Shown: piece after piece, positions 12,620 through 24,100 of the stretch
How the letters are laid out: every line of letters starts with the position of its first letter
Numbering within the stretch: position 1 is the first letter of the stretch
Assembly (NCBI RefSeq): GCF_037975245.1
Contig: NC_092571.1
Location: 23,813,564-23,877,563 of the forward strand
Source of the DNA: Apostichopus japonicus
Lineage: Eukaryota; Echinodermata; Holothuroidea; Aspidochirotida; Stichopodidae
Length of the DNA stretch: 64,000 nt
Reading direction: 5' to 3'
The notes under the pieces: model-generated
The model's input: only the letters and a program-made list of their open reading frames with translations
Database searches by the model: none
What the model was told of the DNA's origin: nothing
Made by a program: the position numbers and the translations under genes

Positions 12620-14170
12620 ACTATAATATCTGATGAAAGGCTAAATACGCATATCCCTGCACTAGGAGAAAGTATATAAGGCTAAGTTACTAGATCAAGT
12701 GCTGTATATGAAACCGTAAGATTTGAATATGTATATAATTCTGACAAAAAAAAACACTAATGAAAGGCTGGCTAAGCATTTGCACGCACACCGCGATAGT
12801 GTAAGGCTAAGTTACAAGTAGAATGCTGTTTATATCCATATAAACAGTGGCATCATTCTGAGCCTGTGAAATATTCTGAAAATTGTCATATCTAATGAAA
12901 GGCTAACTAAGCATATCCCTTCACACCGAGATAGTGTTAGGCTAGGTTACAGTAGAATGCTGTTTAGATCCATAGAAACAGTGACATCATTCTGAGACTG
13001 TGAAATATTCTGAAAATGGTAATATTCTAATGAAGGCTAACTAAGCATATCCCTGCAAACTGCGATAGTGTAAGACTAAGATACAAGTATAGAATGCTGT
13101 TTATATCCCTATAAACACTAACATCATTCTGAGCCTGTGAAATATTCTGAAAATTGTAATATCTAATGAAAGGCTAACTAAGCATATCCCTGCACACTGC
13201 GATAGTGTAAGACTAAGTTACAAGTAGAATGCTGTTTATATCCCTATAAGCAGTGACATCATTCTGAGCGTGTAAAATATTCTGAAACCATATATATCTA
13301 ATGAAAGGCTACATAAGCATATCCCTGCATACCGCTATAGTGTAAGGCTATAGGTTACAGTAGAATGCTGTTTATCCCTATAAACAGTGACATCATTCTG
13401 AGCATGTGAAATTTTTTGAAAAATGTAATATCTAATGAAAGGCTAACTAAGCATATGCCTACACACTGCGATAGTGTAAGGCTAAGTTAAAAGTAGAATG
13501 CTGTTTATATCCCTATAAACAGTGACATCATTCTGAGACTGTGAAATATTCTGAAAACTGTCATATCTAATGAAAGGCTACATAAACATATCCCTACACA
13601 CTGCGATAGTGTAAGGCTAAGTTAAAAGTAGAATGCTGTTTATATCCCTATAAACAGTGACATCATTCTGAGCGTGTGAATATTCTAAAACCATATATAT
13701 CTAATGAAAGGCTAACTATAAGCATATCCCTTCCACCGCGATAGCGTTATGCTACAGTAGGTTACAAGTAGAATGCTGTTTATATCCCTATAAACAGTGA
13801 CATCATTCTGAGCCTGTGAAATATTCTGAAAACTGTCATAGCTAATGAAAGGCTACATAAGCATATCCCTGCACAACGCGATAGTGTAAGGCTAGGTTAC
13901 AAGTAGAATGCTGTTTATATCCCTATAAACAGTGACATCATTCTGAGCCTGTGAAATATTCTGAAAACTGTCATATCTAATGAAAGGCTACATAAGCATA
14001 TCCCTGCACACCGCGATAGCGTAAGGTCACATCTCTATAGAGTACTGTTCTCATCCCACCCAATTGTGACATCTGTGTCTATAAAATGTTCTGAAAACAT
14101 TAACATAAAATGTTCTGAAAACATTAACATCTAATGAAAGGCTAAACAAGCAAAATCCTGTACACATCGT
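12620..14170 (+). repeat. satellite array, ~135-bp monomer, 11-12 copies
   Basis: The anchor 'TAATGAAAGGCTA' recurs near 12757, 12892, 13027, 13164, 13300, 13432, 13567, 13703, 13842, 13978 and 14122, giving a period of about 135 bp. A diverged copy lies near 12627. Monomers share GCATATCCCTGCACACCGCG, GTGTAAGGCTAAGTTACA, AGTAGAATGCTG and CAGTGACATCATTCTGAG. Most carry the hairpin TGTTTATA-TCCC-TATAAACA (8-bp arms, 4-base loop). The middle copies are the most alike and the edges are diverged, as expected from unequal exchange. Confidence 0.9.
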
Positions 14171-15449
14171 GACAGTATGAGGTATAAGTATATAAGTACT
14201 ACGGTAGCTTATAATATCCATGTGAAGCGTGATATTGTAAAACCAAACAAACTGTAATGAGAACTATATATGAGGAAGCTGGATCATGAATACATATCGT
14301 AAGATAAAGAATTAAGAGAAAAATTCTGCTTTAATGACTAACTGAAATTGATAATGGTAATATGATAGGAAAGAATATCCCGGTTGGTGTTTGAAAATAT
14401 AAAAAACATATGCATATAGGCCACGAATTAATTGATTTCAGTAGAGTAGGCTTCACACTGTTCATACGTGCAACATGAACATCTTAGAAGAAAAACTCGT
14501 AAGCCTCAAGAAAAGAATTACAAATTATATACAGCCTCACCAAAATAAAAAAAAATAAAAAATATTAAAAATTGAATACTAATAATATTCAAACTTGTAA
14601 CCTATAAAGATCAAAACAATAATATCATAATGAAAATGAACACATAAACATATGAATACATGAAATATCCGTTTATACATGAAAAGAAAAAGTACAAATA
14701 TTTCTCATATATTTATTGAAAGGGTCACACTGCAAGCGAATGGGAAGGGGGCATTTCAGTCTAATTAATGTGAATTAAAACTTGATATTCAAATAATACG
14801 CAACATTCTTTGAAGAAGTAGAACATGGAACACATTCTCATTCCTAAAAATAGCACATTTGTTTACATTAGTACAGTTAACTAAGGCACTTTTTATTATG
14901 AATACTTTTTCTAATGTACCTAAAATGGTGGAATGCGCTGGCACAGCATCTAAACTAATTATTTCCTCTTATTCTCTTTGTACCAGATCTTATCCTCATC
15001 CGTAGTTTTTTTCTTTAAAACATAGCACTATAACATATATACATCTACATCTGTAGCATTCCGATGTATAAACGTTTGATTTTTGTCAGGAGACATCGAC
15101 GATAAATACAAATATTATAATGGAGTATAAGCTATTACAGAAGATGCGCGTTGATGACATCACATTACACCAACACTCACTGCGAATCATATCAGAACTT
15201 GGAGTAAAAAAAGGATTTGTTTGTTAAAATTATAGGGAGTGTATGGGGGGGTGGCACTGTAAAACAACATGCGGTACGTAGATAAGGTTCAGCTAACATC
15301 GGAACATTTTCTTTTCTATAAACCAGAGAAACATCCACCGTATAAGTACCCATGTTAGATTGCTTATCACCAGAAATCCCCTGAATATACCTAGTAACAT
15401 ACGGCGTTGCACAATGTCTCCCTCTATTTATGTAGCCTACAGTATACAA
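14171..15449. other. 3' flank of orphan membrane gene, no gene seen
   Basis: AT-rich. On the minus strand an AATAAA occurs near 14891, about 550 bp after the stop of the 15450-17666 gene. It is a possible poly(A) signal, but no evidence separates it from chance. Confidence 0.35.
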
Positions 15450-17666
15450 CTAATACTGCAAAAAATCTTTCTCGAATTTACCATCGATTACGTAACAGTC
15501 CAAGTCAGTTTCTAGCTGTCGCCATTTACTGTCATCTAGGCATTCCGTCTTTCCCGGTGACCGCAGTACGAGGACTAGAACCGGTAGAACACCGGCTACT
15601 ATTACCGTCGCAAAGAATTCAACCGTCGCGGGAATATCGCTAAAACCGTCGATTGTCTTAATGATTGAAAGACCCAATAAAACGAAAAGACCGATGAAAA
15701 AGAACTGGGCTAAGATTTTAAAAATCTCTGTTTTGATCGGTTGATACTTTTTTATCACTCTTTCAAATAAATCGACTTTGATGAATGGCACTCCTTGATC
15801 ATTGGAGAAAACAAGTTTGTTAAAAGTAAGGTTTCCATCGGATGTTCCGGCAATGGTTTGTGTATCTTTCTGTATCCTTGCGTCTCTCGCCTCCGCAAGT
15901 TGGAAAACTCGATGAAGCAATGTACAATAGCTGTCGTAATATCCGGTTATCGCGTTGAGTAAAATACCGGCAAATAGAACACCGACCATCACATATTCTC
16001 CAACAGTCTCGGTATGAAGTAAAAAACCGACGAATGTAAATCCGATTAATTCTCCGATATAAACGAACACCGCGATTATCTTGAAAAACATGGAAATGGC
16101 CAACAGAACGATTCCAATACCGGTCAACACTTCACGTGCGTCGATATTGTTGCTATAACATTTTCGAAATAAAAATAGCAGAATATCCCCAAGCGGAATT
16201 GCGTAAAATGTCATACTAAATACAAAATATATGAATATGACAGGCAGAGCTATAAGGTACAGGATGGTAGTGATTGTTGTAGCGATCACTCCTGGTGCAA
16301 GGTGCCGCCCTAATAGCTTGTCGTGTAACCATACGTAAGGGGAACCGAAAAAGTAGGTATAAAGACCGCTGTTGACGATTCCAAAGCTACGAAACATCAT
16401 AGCCTCAAAGAAGCCGTATATTCGGCGTTCTGGTATGGAATTATCGATTTCGACACTCTGAGGTATCTGCAATTCCTCCTCCAGTTCTACGAGGCAGAAA
16501 TAGACGCGGTCAACTTCCTGTACTCTCATACGTTCAGTAAATTTATCGTAACTTTCGAAGGTAAATACAAGTATGGAGGCGATAGTTATGTAATAGGCAA
16601 ACTCAATTAATAAGTGCAACCCGTAGATCTCGGCGTACGACAATACCCCTGCTTGGTCTATCACAGCCATTCGCCTGCCAAGTTGCCCAGTAGCTGCCCA
16701 TGTTATGTACGGTATGTATGGGATTATCCCAAACAGGAGTATGATTACGATCCAGCGAAGTAGTCTAACCCACCTATTATCATTTCCAGAAAACATGACG
16801 TTGTACTTGAATCCGAGAGGAAGGTCAGCGTGTATAGCTATGGTATTTTCGTTGGTTTCTGCAATTGGCGGAGAGGGGCGTATCCTAACGAAGAATAAAC
16901 CCGCGAGAGGTGAGTATAGGGCTAAAATAATACCGATGAAATATACACTGTAGATAAGACTACGGTACTTGGATAAAACTACCGGACTCTCACGTATCAC
17001 ATCGTTACCGATACTTGCCCAGCAGTCATATATAGTTGATGTCTGGAATAATATGTAGGATGAACCCGGAAGGAAGAAGCTTAATGTTTTGTCAAGTTCA
17101 CTTTGAGTCAGTTGTCTCTCGATGCAAATTGAGAAATCGTCGGATTCTTGGGAAGCCATAGATGAGAAGGTAAAAATCATTTCCGCAAGTTCTTGCAAGA
17201 CATCACTCTCGTTTCTGTCCTGGAAGCACTCTGGGTCCGTTTCAATCGTTACGGTTAGATCATCCACCCCTGGCAAGAGTGTACCCATACTCAACTGAAT
17301 AAAGTCAAATGGAAGGGCAAGCAGTAGATTCCCTTTACCTCTGGCAGCAAACACCCATGTCAGCGGGTTTATAATATTAGTATCTTCTTCCAGGTAAGCG
17401 TTAGGGCCAGAAAAGGGCTCAGGGAACTTTAAATTTAAGTAGATGAAAAAGTTACCTTCTTCTAAGGTTTCGTTTAGGTTAGATATACTATCTTCGGAGA
17501 CATTGAATGTACACATACCATCGCTGTATACAGAAGTAGTGACGGAGTCAAAATTGTCAACCTGCTGCGTCTTACAGGTTGACAACAACCCGAAGAAAAT
17601 GATTGCGATGAAATATCCGAATTGACAAGATAAACAAGACACTCTACCGCCATGTGAAGCAGCCAT
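15450..17666 (-). CDS. orphan multi-pass membrane protein, intronless, 738 aa
   Basis: I do not recognise the family. The ATG at 17664-17666 is chosen because the frame's upstream extension has no other ATG and this start gives a signal-like leader (hydrophobic core at residues 17-30). Residues 31-235 look extracellular, with four cysteines after the leader (52, 147, 181, 215) and several N-glycosylation sequons. Membrane segments lie near 236-260, 303-325, 347-370, 458-500 (probably two), 512-550 (probably two), 554-576, 648-670 and 683-702, so about nine or ten helices. The long loops at 371-440 and 577-645 are charged and probably cytosolic. The C-terminal 35 residues are charged. It has no GPCR, Patched-like or transporter signature that I can see. 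One uninterrupted 2.2-kb exon could mean an intronless gene or a retrocopy. It is not adjacent to a related gene. Confidence 0.8.
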   Translation of the reverse strand: MAASHGGRVSCLSCQFGYFIAIIFFGLLSTCKTQQVDNFDSVTTSVYSDGMCTFNVSEDSISNLNETLEEGNFFIYLNLKFPEPFSGPNAYLEEDTNIINPLTWVFAARGKGNLLLALPFDFIQLSMGTLLPGVDDLTVTIETDPECFQDRNESDVLQELAEMIFTFSSMASQESDDFSICIERQLTQSELDKTLSFFLPGSSYILFQTSTIYDCWASIGNDVIRESPVVLSKYRSLIYSVYFIGIILALYSPLAGLFFVRIRPSPPIAETNENTIAIHADLPLGFKYNVMFSGNDNRWVRLLRWIVIILLFGIIPYIPYITWAATGQLGRRMAVIDQAGVLSYAEIYGLHLLIEFAYYITIASILVFTFESYDKFTERMRVQEVDRVYFCLVELEEELQIPQSVEIDNSIPERRIYGFFEAMMFRSFGIVNSGLYTYFFGSPYVWLHDKLLGRHLAPGVIATTITTILYLIALPVIFIYFVFSMTFYAIPLGDILLFLFRKCYSNNIDAREVLTGIGIVLLAISMFFKIIAVFVYIGELIGFTFVGFLLHTETVGEYVMVGVLFAGILLNAITGYYDSYCTLLHRVFQLAEARDARIQKDTQTIAGTSDGNLTFNKLVFSNDQGVPFIKVDLFERVIKKYQPIKTEIFKILAQFFFIGLFVLLGLSIIKTIDGFSDIPATVEFFATVIVAGVLPVLVLVLRSPGKTECLDDSKWRQLETDLDCYVIDGKFEKDFLQY

Positions 17667-18176
17667 CCTGACATGAACCGGGGAAAAAAAGTTGCGAGTA
17701 AACAATTATTGCACGGTGTACGGAAGTACCTCACTCAGCATACAGAGTTATAACTGCCCACGAAAGAACTCTAATATCAGGTGTATATTTGCTTCAAATG
17801 ACAATTAATAAGTCGAATTGTCTTTATAGAGACATTTAACCACGCTGACAGGAACGAGTACATGAATAACGGACAGTACCGTACCTGTTTAATCCTGTTG
17901 ACAAGACTCTCGCCTCAGCCTGGTGTGTATTCCAGAGTATACCCAACTCATATACGCCTATACACAATATGTCATACAGTGAGTACTACATACACAATGT
18001 ACGTACGTGCTGTATATTTGCAATACAAAGGTGTTTCCACTACACGCAATAGGAACCATTTGGGTACCTGTGGAAGGGCTATAAATGACGTCATAATACA
18101 GGGGTGCGTGGGAATAGGTCAAAAGATCAGAGAGCCTCTTGAAGGCTGTATTGACATTTGTAAATGATATGTATAA
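17667..18176. other. upstream region of orphan membrane gene
   Basis: No coding exon seen. It would hold the promoter of the minus-strand gene. No TATA box was assigned. Confidence 0.35.
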
Positions 18177-18241
18177 TGAGAAGTCGTGGGAAGTACAAAG
18201 TGTGGTATACCCATAGAAATTGTACTTCCCACGACTTCTCA
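18177..18241. repeat. perfect 22-bp inverted repeat, 21-base loop
   Basis: The arm 18177-18198 (TGAGAAGTCGTGGGAAGTAC + AA) is exactly complementary to 18220-18241. It would fold into a perfect 22-bp hairpin on either strand. No element ends or duplication were seen around it. Confidence 0.9.
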
Positions 18242-18243
18242 AT

Positions 18244-18259
18244 GAGCTGTATACAGCTC
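18244..18259. repeat. 16-bp perfect palindrome
   Basis: GAGCTGTATACAGCTC equals its own reverse complement. It starts two bases after the 22-bp inverted repeat. Confidence 0.9.
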
Positions 18260-19103
18260 ATTGGAGAGCTCATTTGGAGAGTTGATCTACTCATTATTTG
18301 AATAGGTTTGATAAGTGTAGTATGAGATTCTTGTCAGTATAGTATGTCGGTAAAAGAAGGTACTTTTCAACAAGCATAACTAGTTTAATCAATGTTAGTT
18401 TTCTATGGTACGGTTTACCTATGGAAACAACTTTGCTGTAATTTATGAGTTTGCTGCAAAATGTTAACGACATTTGATAACTAATATTTTTTTTGCAGCC
18501 AAAAAATGTTAAAATTCCTCACATATTAGATTCAATGAATTTGTCATTTTCGTGCTAAGTGTTAACATTTTATCTGAACAATTAATAACAGATTTAGTAA
18601 CGTTTCCATATTTAGCTCTTGATATTACAATAGAATAATATTTGTTACGCTCATATTTGTATTTAGCAATTTGCTTATTACGAGTCATATAAACTATAAG
18701 GCGACAAACACGTGCAACAGTACACTGTACACTAACATCTAAAGTTATTGAAGGTGATTTTAATCCAGAAAGTTTGTCCCGATTTGTTACAGTCCAATGA
18801 AAACCAAAAATGAAAAACGAAAAACAAAATAAGTGCTACATATTAAATGGTTCAAATAGTCGTACCTGGTTTCAATGTAATCAATTTTAAAATATGTTAA
18901 ATCGATGAAATGCTCCTGCAGGCCTTTTAATGTTATTATTGATTCTCTGTTGAATCAATTCTAATAACTCAATCAAAGCAGGTTCAATTAACTTCATATA
19001 TGAACTACAGGATGGCATACAACATCATCAATGGAAACAACGTATATTATATCGTAAACAGTTTAATGGACTCCATAAAAGTCTTATGCTTTCATATTGG
19101 GTT
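18260..19103. other. intergenic, no gene seen
   Basis: AT-rich sequence without recognised features. Confidence 0.4.
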
Positions 19104-19467
19104 TTAAAGATATGCTTTATTGGCTCCAATTATAGCACGCTATAGCTAGGAAAGTTTTGTGATTACGTAACTCGACCTGCCACGGTCGTAACTCGACCTC
19201 AGGCTCAACAATTAGCCTGCATAGCTTCTTAACACCATTATAGGCTCTTTGTGTAAACACTGTGTGGAAATGTGTTCATGTTTACAGTGTAGTTAATCAT
19301 ACAGCGTTCACACAAAGACCCTCATACAAGAACAAATATGTGGCAGGCGTTGCAGACTAATTGATAGAAAGAGGTCATTTTACGAAGACGGCAGGTCGAT
19401 TATGTAATCTCAAGAAACTTTACCATTATAGCGTGCTATAGTTGTGGTCCATACAACATACCTTTAA
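19104..19467. mobile_element. piggyBac-like MITE with TTAA duplication, copy 1
   Basis: The element 19108-19463 (356 bp) is flanked by TTAA at 19104-19107 and 19464-19467. Imperfect terminal inverted repeats reach inward about 75 bp: AGATATGCTTTATTGGCTCC at the left, against AGGTATGTTGTATGGACCAC read from the right. Both arms contain TATAGC.CGCTATA and CGACCTGCC. A second nested inverted pair (TCTTTGTGTAAACACTGT) fills the centre. There is no transposase. TTAA target duplication is typical of piggyBac-type elements. A relative lies at 49638-49843. Confidence 0.8.
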
Positions 19468-20903
19468 GCTGCTTCTGAGATGTTAACGTAATAGAGACAC
19501 AACCCCCACCGTCATCTTCAGTATGACAGAAACCTTTGTGTGGAACAACTCCCTGAAACAGCTAAGAAATATCTTGTTCCGTGTGAGAGATACCCTCGTT
19601 GTAAATTTGTCATAGTCATTCCACTCTATATATGATCTGACACCTGGTTACAAGCTCTTTGTTTTTCTTTTCATATTTTCAATGTGGAATATTAACTGTT
19701 TTTGACCCTGAAACCAACGTCATCATCTGGTCATGTAACCTACAGCTTTTTAGATTCATCATTTGCAAAACCCTTCTCCATTATAAAAAAATAAATATTC
19801 GAATAACTTAATACAAATTGAAGCACCGATGATGTCATATTTAGACTTGATCAAGTCTTCCGACATGCCTGTTGAGAAACATGAAATCTGTGATATCAAA
19901 ATGGTTTACTTAGCTGTTTGGGGGACTTGTTCATGACAGTTAACTCTATCTCAAGCGATGATAATGTTTGGGTTCTGTGTCTAAAATACAGCCTAAACTG
20001 ATAGTATATTAAGTGTTTATTTAGATAGTTGAACCAGCATGACAAGACGCAATTCATCATTGGATCGGATTCAGATGCATACCGGTATTCAACATCAGCG
20101 GCGGCACCAGCCAAGGCAATATGGGGGGGGGGGGGGACTAGGGGCAAGGCATCTTTTTGGGGTGTGTGGGATATAACATTGATATGTGGCAGGGGTCTAA
20201 GCGTGTGTCCTCTCCCCTTTGGGAATCTTTCTATACAAGGAAAGTGATTTAGACGCAAAATTGTGCTATCAGTTGACAATGCTGCACATTAATGCATTGC
20301 ATTGGAAGCTGTTTCAAACACAAACGATTAGCCTAGTCATTCTATATCTTTTGGATAAGTAGCAGATCTGATTGATGAGAGGGCAACGGGGGGGGGCAAA
20401 GGGAAATCTGGAGAGCAATTAGCAAAATTAGCAAAATTCGCTCATGTTGATGGTTCATCAAGTTCATCTATAGTTAAATGTTGCAGAAAGATGACATTTC
20501 ATTGGAAGTTTTAAACACAAGCTTGAATCTTGCTTCGAACTCGAAAAAGGAGTAGAATTCCAGTTTCCTATAATCAAAGGGCGTGGTGTGTATGTTTGTG
20601 GGGAGGGGGAGGGGAGAGTTAGTGGACGGAAAGGAAGAGGTGCGGTTGAGGAACGGACGAAGATGGATTGTGAAAATAACAGCAAAAAAAAATAGCAAAA
20701 AACCAAGGTGTTTAAGAGAACATGAAAAATATAAATTCAGTTATTTATGTCTTTATATATAATGATAATCTTTTGATGATACTGAGATTACAAAGATATA
20801 GATTCGCAATGTTATAGTTTCAAGCAAACAGTAATAATATAAGCAAATAACGAGGATGAAAAGGTGCAATATAACTGATATGGCCTTCCAAGAGTTGCGA
20901 TGC
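19468..20903. other. 3' flank of alkaline phosphatase, no gene seen
   Basis: G-runs lie near 20125 and 20390. A short minus-strand open frame at 19896-20279 crosses a G/C homopolymer and has no recognisable similarity. Confidence 0.4.
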
Positions 20904-21175
20904 TTACTGAATGAAAATCCTCTTGAGTATAATCAAAGCTAAAGCGAGATATGATATAACTTTTATGTTCCCCCCTCTGTTTGTACCATAAATACAATGG
21001 TCTTTATTTTCGCCTACACATGACGCATACTTCATCGCATGTGCTATATAACTTTGTTCTTGAACACCGTGAAAGAGGTGAGCCATGGGTCCAAGAGCAT
21101 AAATCGCTACATCTTGTCCTCCGTGAGTTTCACTGTTTAAAGGTACGAGGGCGTCCTGGGCAAAAGATGGATCCT
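20904..21175 (-). CDS. alkaline phosphatase exon 9, C-terminus
   Basis: ETHGGQDVAIYALGPMAHLF through EQSYIAHAMKYASCVG holds the last zinc histidine. After a short Gly/Asn-rich linker the protein ends in a hydrophobic stretch (VISYLALALIIL) and a basic tip, consistent with GPI-anchor addition near GTNRGGN. Acceptor CTCTTCAG. Confidence 0.95.
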
Positions 21176-24100
21176 CTGAAGAGATAGAGAAACAAGACAA
21201 GACAAGAAAAGAAAAGACAAATAATTTCATATTGTCTTGATCTATACGGCCTATGATACGATGATGTGTCGTTATCCCTAACAGGACCAAAGAAAATTTA
21301 CGACTAGAACAGGATTCGAACCAGTAACATCTTGGTTACAGGGCCAGCGCATCCCGTTCTAGTCGTTAATTTCTTTGTTCTTTTCCATTCTCTATAATTT
21401 CCCAGTCATGTTTTACGTTCTTCAGTTGCTAGTATCTAGTAGTGACAAAGACTTTCTTGACAACTTCAATAAAAATCGAAACTGTCCCAATGTTGACAAA
21501 CAAACTACAGATTGCTGATGTGTTTTGCGAAACTTTTTAAGAACGACCTGGAATGTTTCAAACTTTTTACAAGAAATATTTTCGACTCGATAGTGAAAAA
21601 ATCTTCTACACACATGAGGAGGCTGTGACTCAGGCGAGCTGATATATGTCGAGTTGTTTACCACTGACTTCAAACGTGTATCAGTCTCAAGGGCGTAGGA
21701 ACCGGGGGGGCGGGGGCGCCAGCCCCCCCCCCCAGTGAAAAATGTGGAGGGGCGGAAGTATCATTCCGCCCCCCCCCCCCGCTTCGCAAGTCAGAAAACC
21801 CCTTTTTCATATCCAAATGAGAACAAAAATCTCATTTGGAGCACCAAATTGCATCTAAGGCCAGGTGAAAATACAAAATTAAGTTTACAAAATGGAGTGG
21901 GTGTTGAAGTGGGCTATACTGCACCAAATTTCATCTGAGGCCACCTGGAAATGCAAGAAAATCCAAAGGGGAGGGGGACACCCCCTCCCTTAGACCCCTC
22001 CCCAGGCCTGCCATCAGTCTTCAGCCCCCCCCCCCCCCCCACTCAAAAGTACCTTCCTACGCCACTGATCAGTCTTATATCTGACTTATGTACTTTAGGT
22101 AACTATATCTCAAGTCTGACTTACGTTTGACCTATGTATTGCTATTGACTAATTCTGAATGCTCAACAGACCTCAACATATGAAATGTATGATGTCGACA
22201 CCGTGTCAAGAAACAGGGCGACTCGAATCTATATCAAATCAAATACACGAGTTAGATTGAAAAGTTGGCTTACCAGTAGGGCCGCCGTAATTATAGACTA
22301 CTGTTTTTAAAGTGGCCCATAGCTTTTCAAGGGTTAGGCATGACAAATTTTCTAACATTTTTGCTGACAATTTTGTTGGGGTGACAGATATTTGATGCGG
22401 GGGGGGGAGGGGCTATCCGTCTCTCCGCCGGTGGCTAATGCTTACCAGTATCTACATCGGTTAAGTTTGATCTTTTCCCGGTTTCATGGAAGGATTGGTT
22501 CACTCTTCTAAATCCATAGCCATTCATGTAACCAAGAGTCGTATACGGAAGATCATCCGATCCTTTGATTCCATCAACCAGGCCTGAATTTATCAAGAAA
22601 AGTAGGAAAGGAAGAAAAAGAGTGGGCGTTGTTCCTGAGCGGGGTTGTAGGGGTGTGTAGTGGTAAAATGTTATGAATTTATTTGAGTAGTCATCGTGTG
22701 AAGTCATCATGTAGCGACAGTAAATGGATACTGGACAGAATGACGCTATTATTGCCGTATTTCAACTAGAGGTTTTTTTTCTTCTATGGCGAATATTTTT
22801 GTCTTGCTTCTGCCCGCGTTATTTTGTTGATCGAAAGAAATAGGATGAGAAGGTTCCTCAAGTATCTGGGAATATAGAGCAAGTGGCTGATGAACCGGAG
22901 GTTGATCAGCGGGGCGATGTGCTAAAACGATATCTATTTTGGCAAGTTAGATAGATGGGAAAGTACATAATTTCAGATGATGAAAATGATTTTTGCGGGT
23001 AGGGGACCATACACGTTCCCTTGAATCATATAGAATACACATACATTCATATTTATGTGTCCTTGTTGGTACTGTTTGGATGAAACAGCTAAATGTGTTA
23101 GAAATTCATAGGTATAATAAAGGAAAATGTTCATATATACATCGTGAGCCTACCAAGGATTGGGTTTCCTCTTGAGGGGTATCCGGCCATAGACATCACG
23201 TGACCATGATCAGCGGTGACGATAACCAACGTGTCATCTGTATCGACAAGTTCCAAGGCTCTTTTCACGGCCTCATCAAAAGCCAATGTCTCTGTGAGGG
23301 CGCTGTGTGCAATACCGTTGTGATGACCATGGTCGATACGACCAGCTAGAAAAGGAAATTAGAACGATCGTATGGGAATTTCATGGTATGAATAAATAAT
23401 AAACAGTTTTGGGTAACCTAATAGACCACAGGTAATGTGTGTTCGCGTCTTGTGACGTCAGATTCAGATTGGACCGTGATGTGACTGGTATATGATGACG
23501 CGACATTCAGCTTGTTTGTTTACTGAATCGCTTTCTTTTCACCCCCCCCCCACCCTCCCCCTCACCCTTCCGCCATGTAACTGATGGTAAGCACTTACAT
23601 TCTACCGAGAGAGAAAAAAAAACATCTTGGTCTTTACTGAGTATCTGAATCGCTCGCCCCCCCCCCCCTCTCCCCACCCCCCGCCTTCCACCATGTTACT
23701 GGTGGTAACTACTTACATTCTACCAAGAGAAAGAAACCATCGTCATCTTTACTGAGTATCTGGATCGCTTTCTCTGTCATCTCGGCGATAGAGGGCTCCC
23801 CTGCCCCGTCACTAGCCCTGTTCTTCTCGTACTGCATGTGACTTCTATCAAATAATCCTGTCGAAAAAATCAGCTAATATTAGCATGACATTTTAATATA
23901 ATAAATCATATTGAAGCATTTCTTTTCTTCATCAGAAAAAACATCACCATAACCATAATCATAGTTAACGGGTACCCATAAATTACGTAAGCCATATTTG
24001 AAATTAATTTTTTGTTATAATCCTGTGCTATCAAACTACAGTATGTGGTGGGCATGCTAACTGAGGTCCAAGGTCACGCGGTGAAAGGTCAAATATATAC

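Noticed and set aside
12620-14170. CRISPR array
   Set aside because: Regular repeats, but monomers are head-to-tail without unique spacers, in a eukaryotic setting; it is a satellite.
20029-20247. Small plus-strand gene
   Set aside because: Frame crosses a G homopolymer; no start context, splice sites or similarity.
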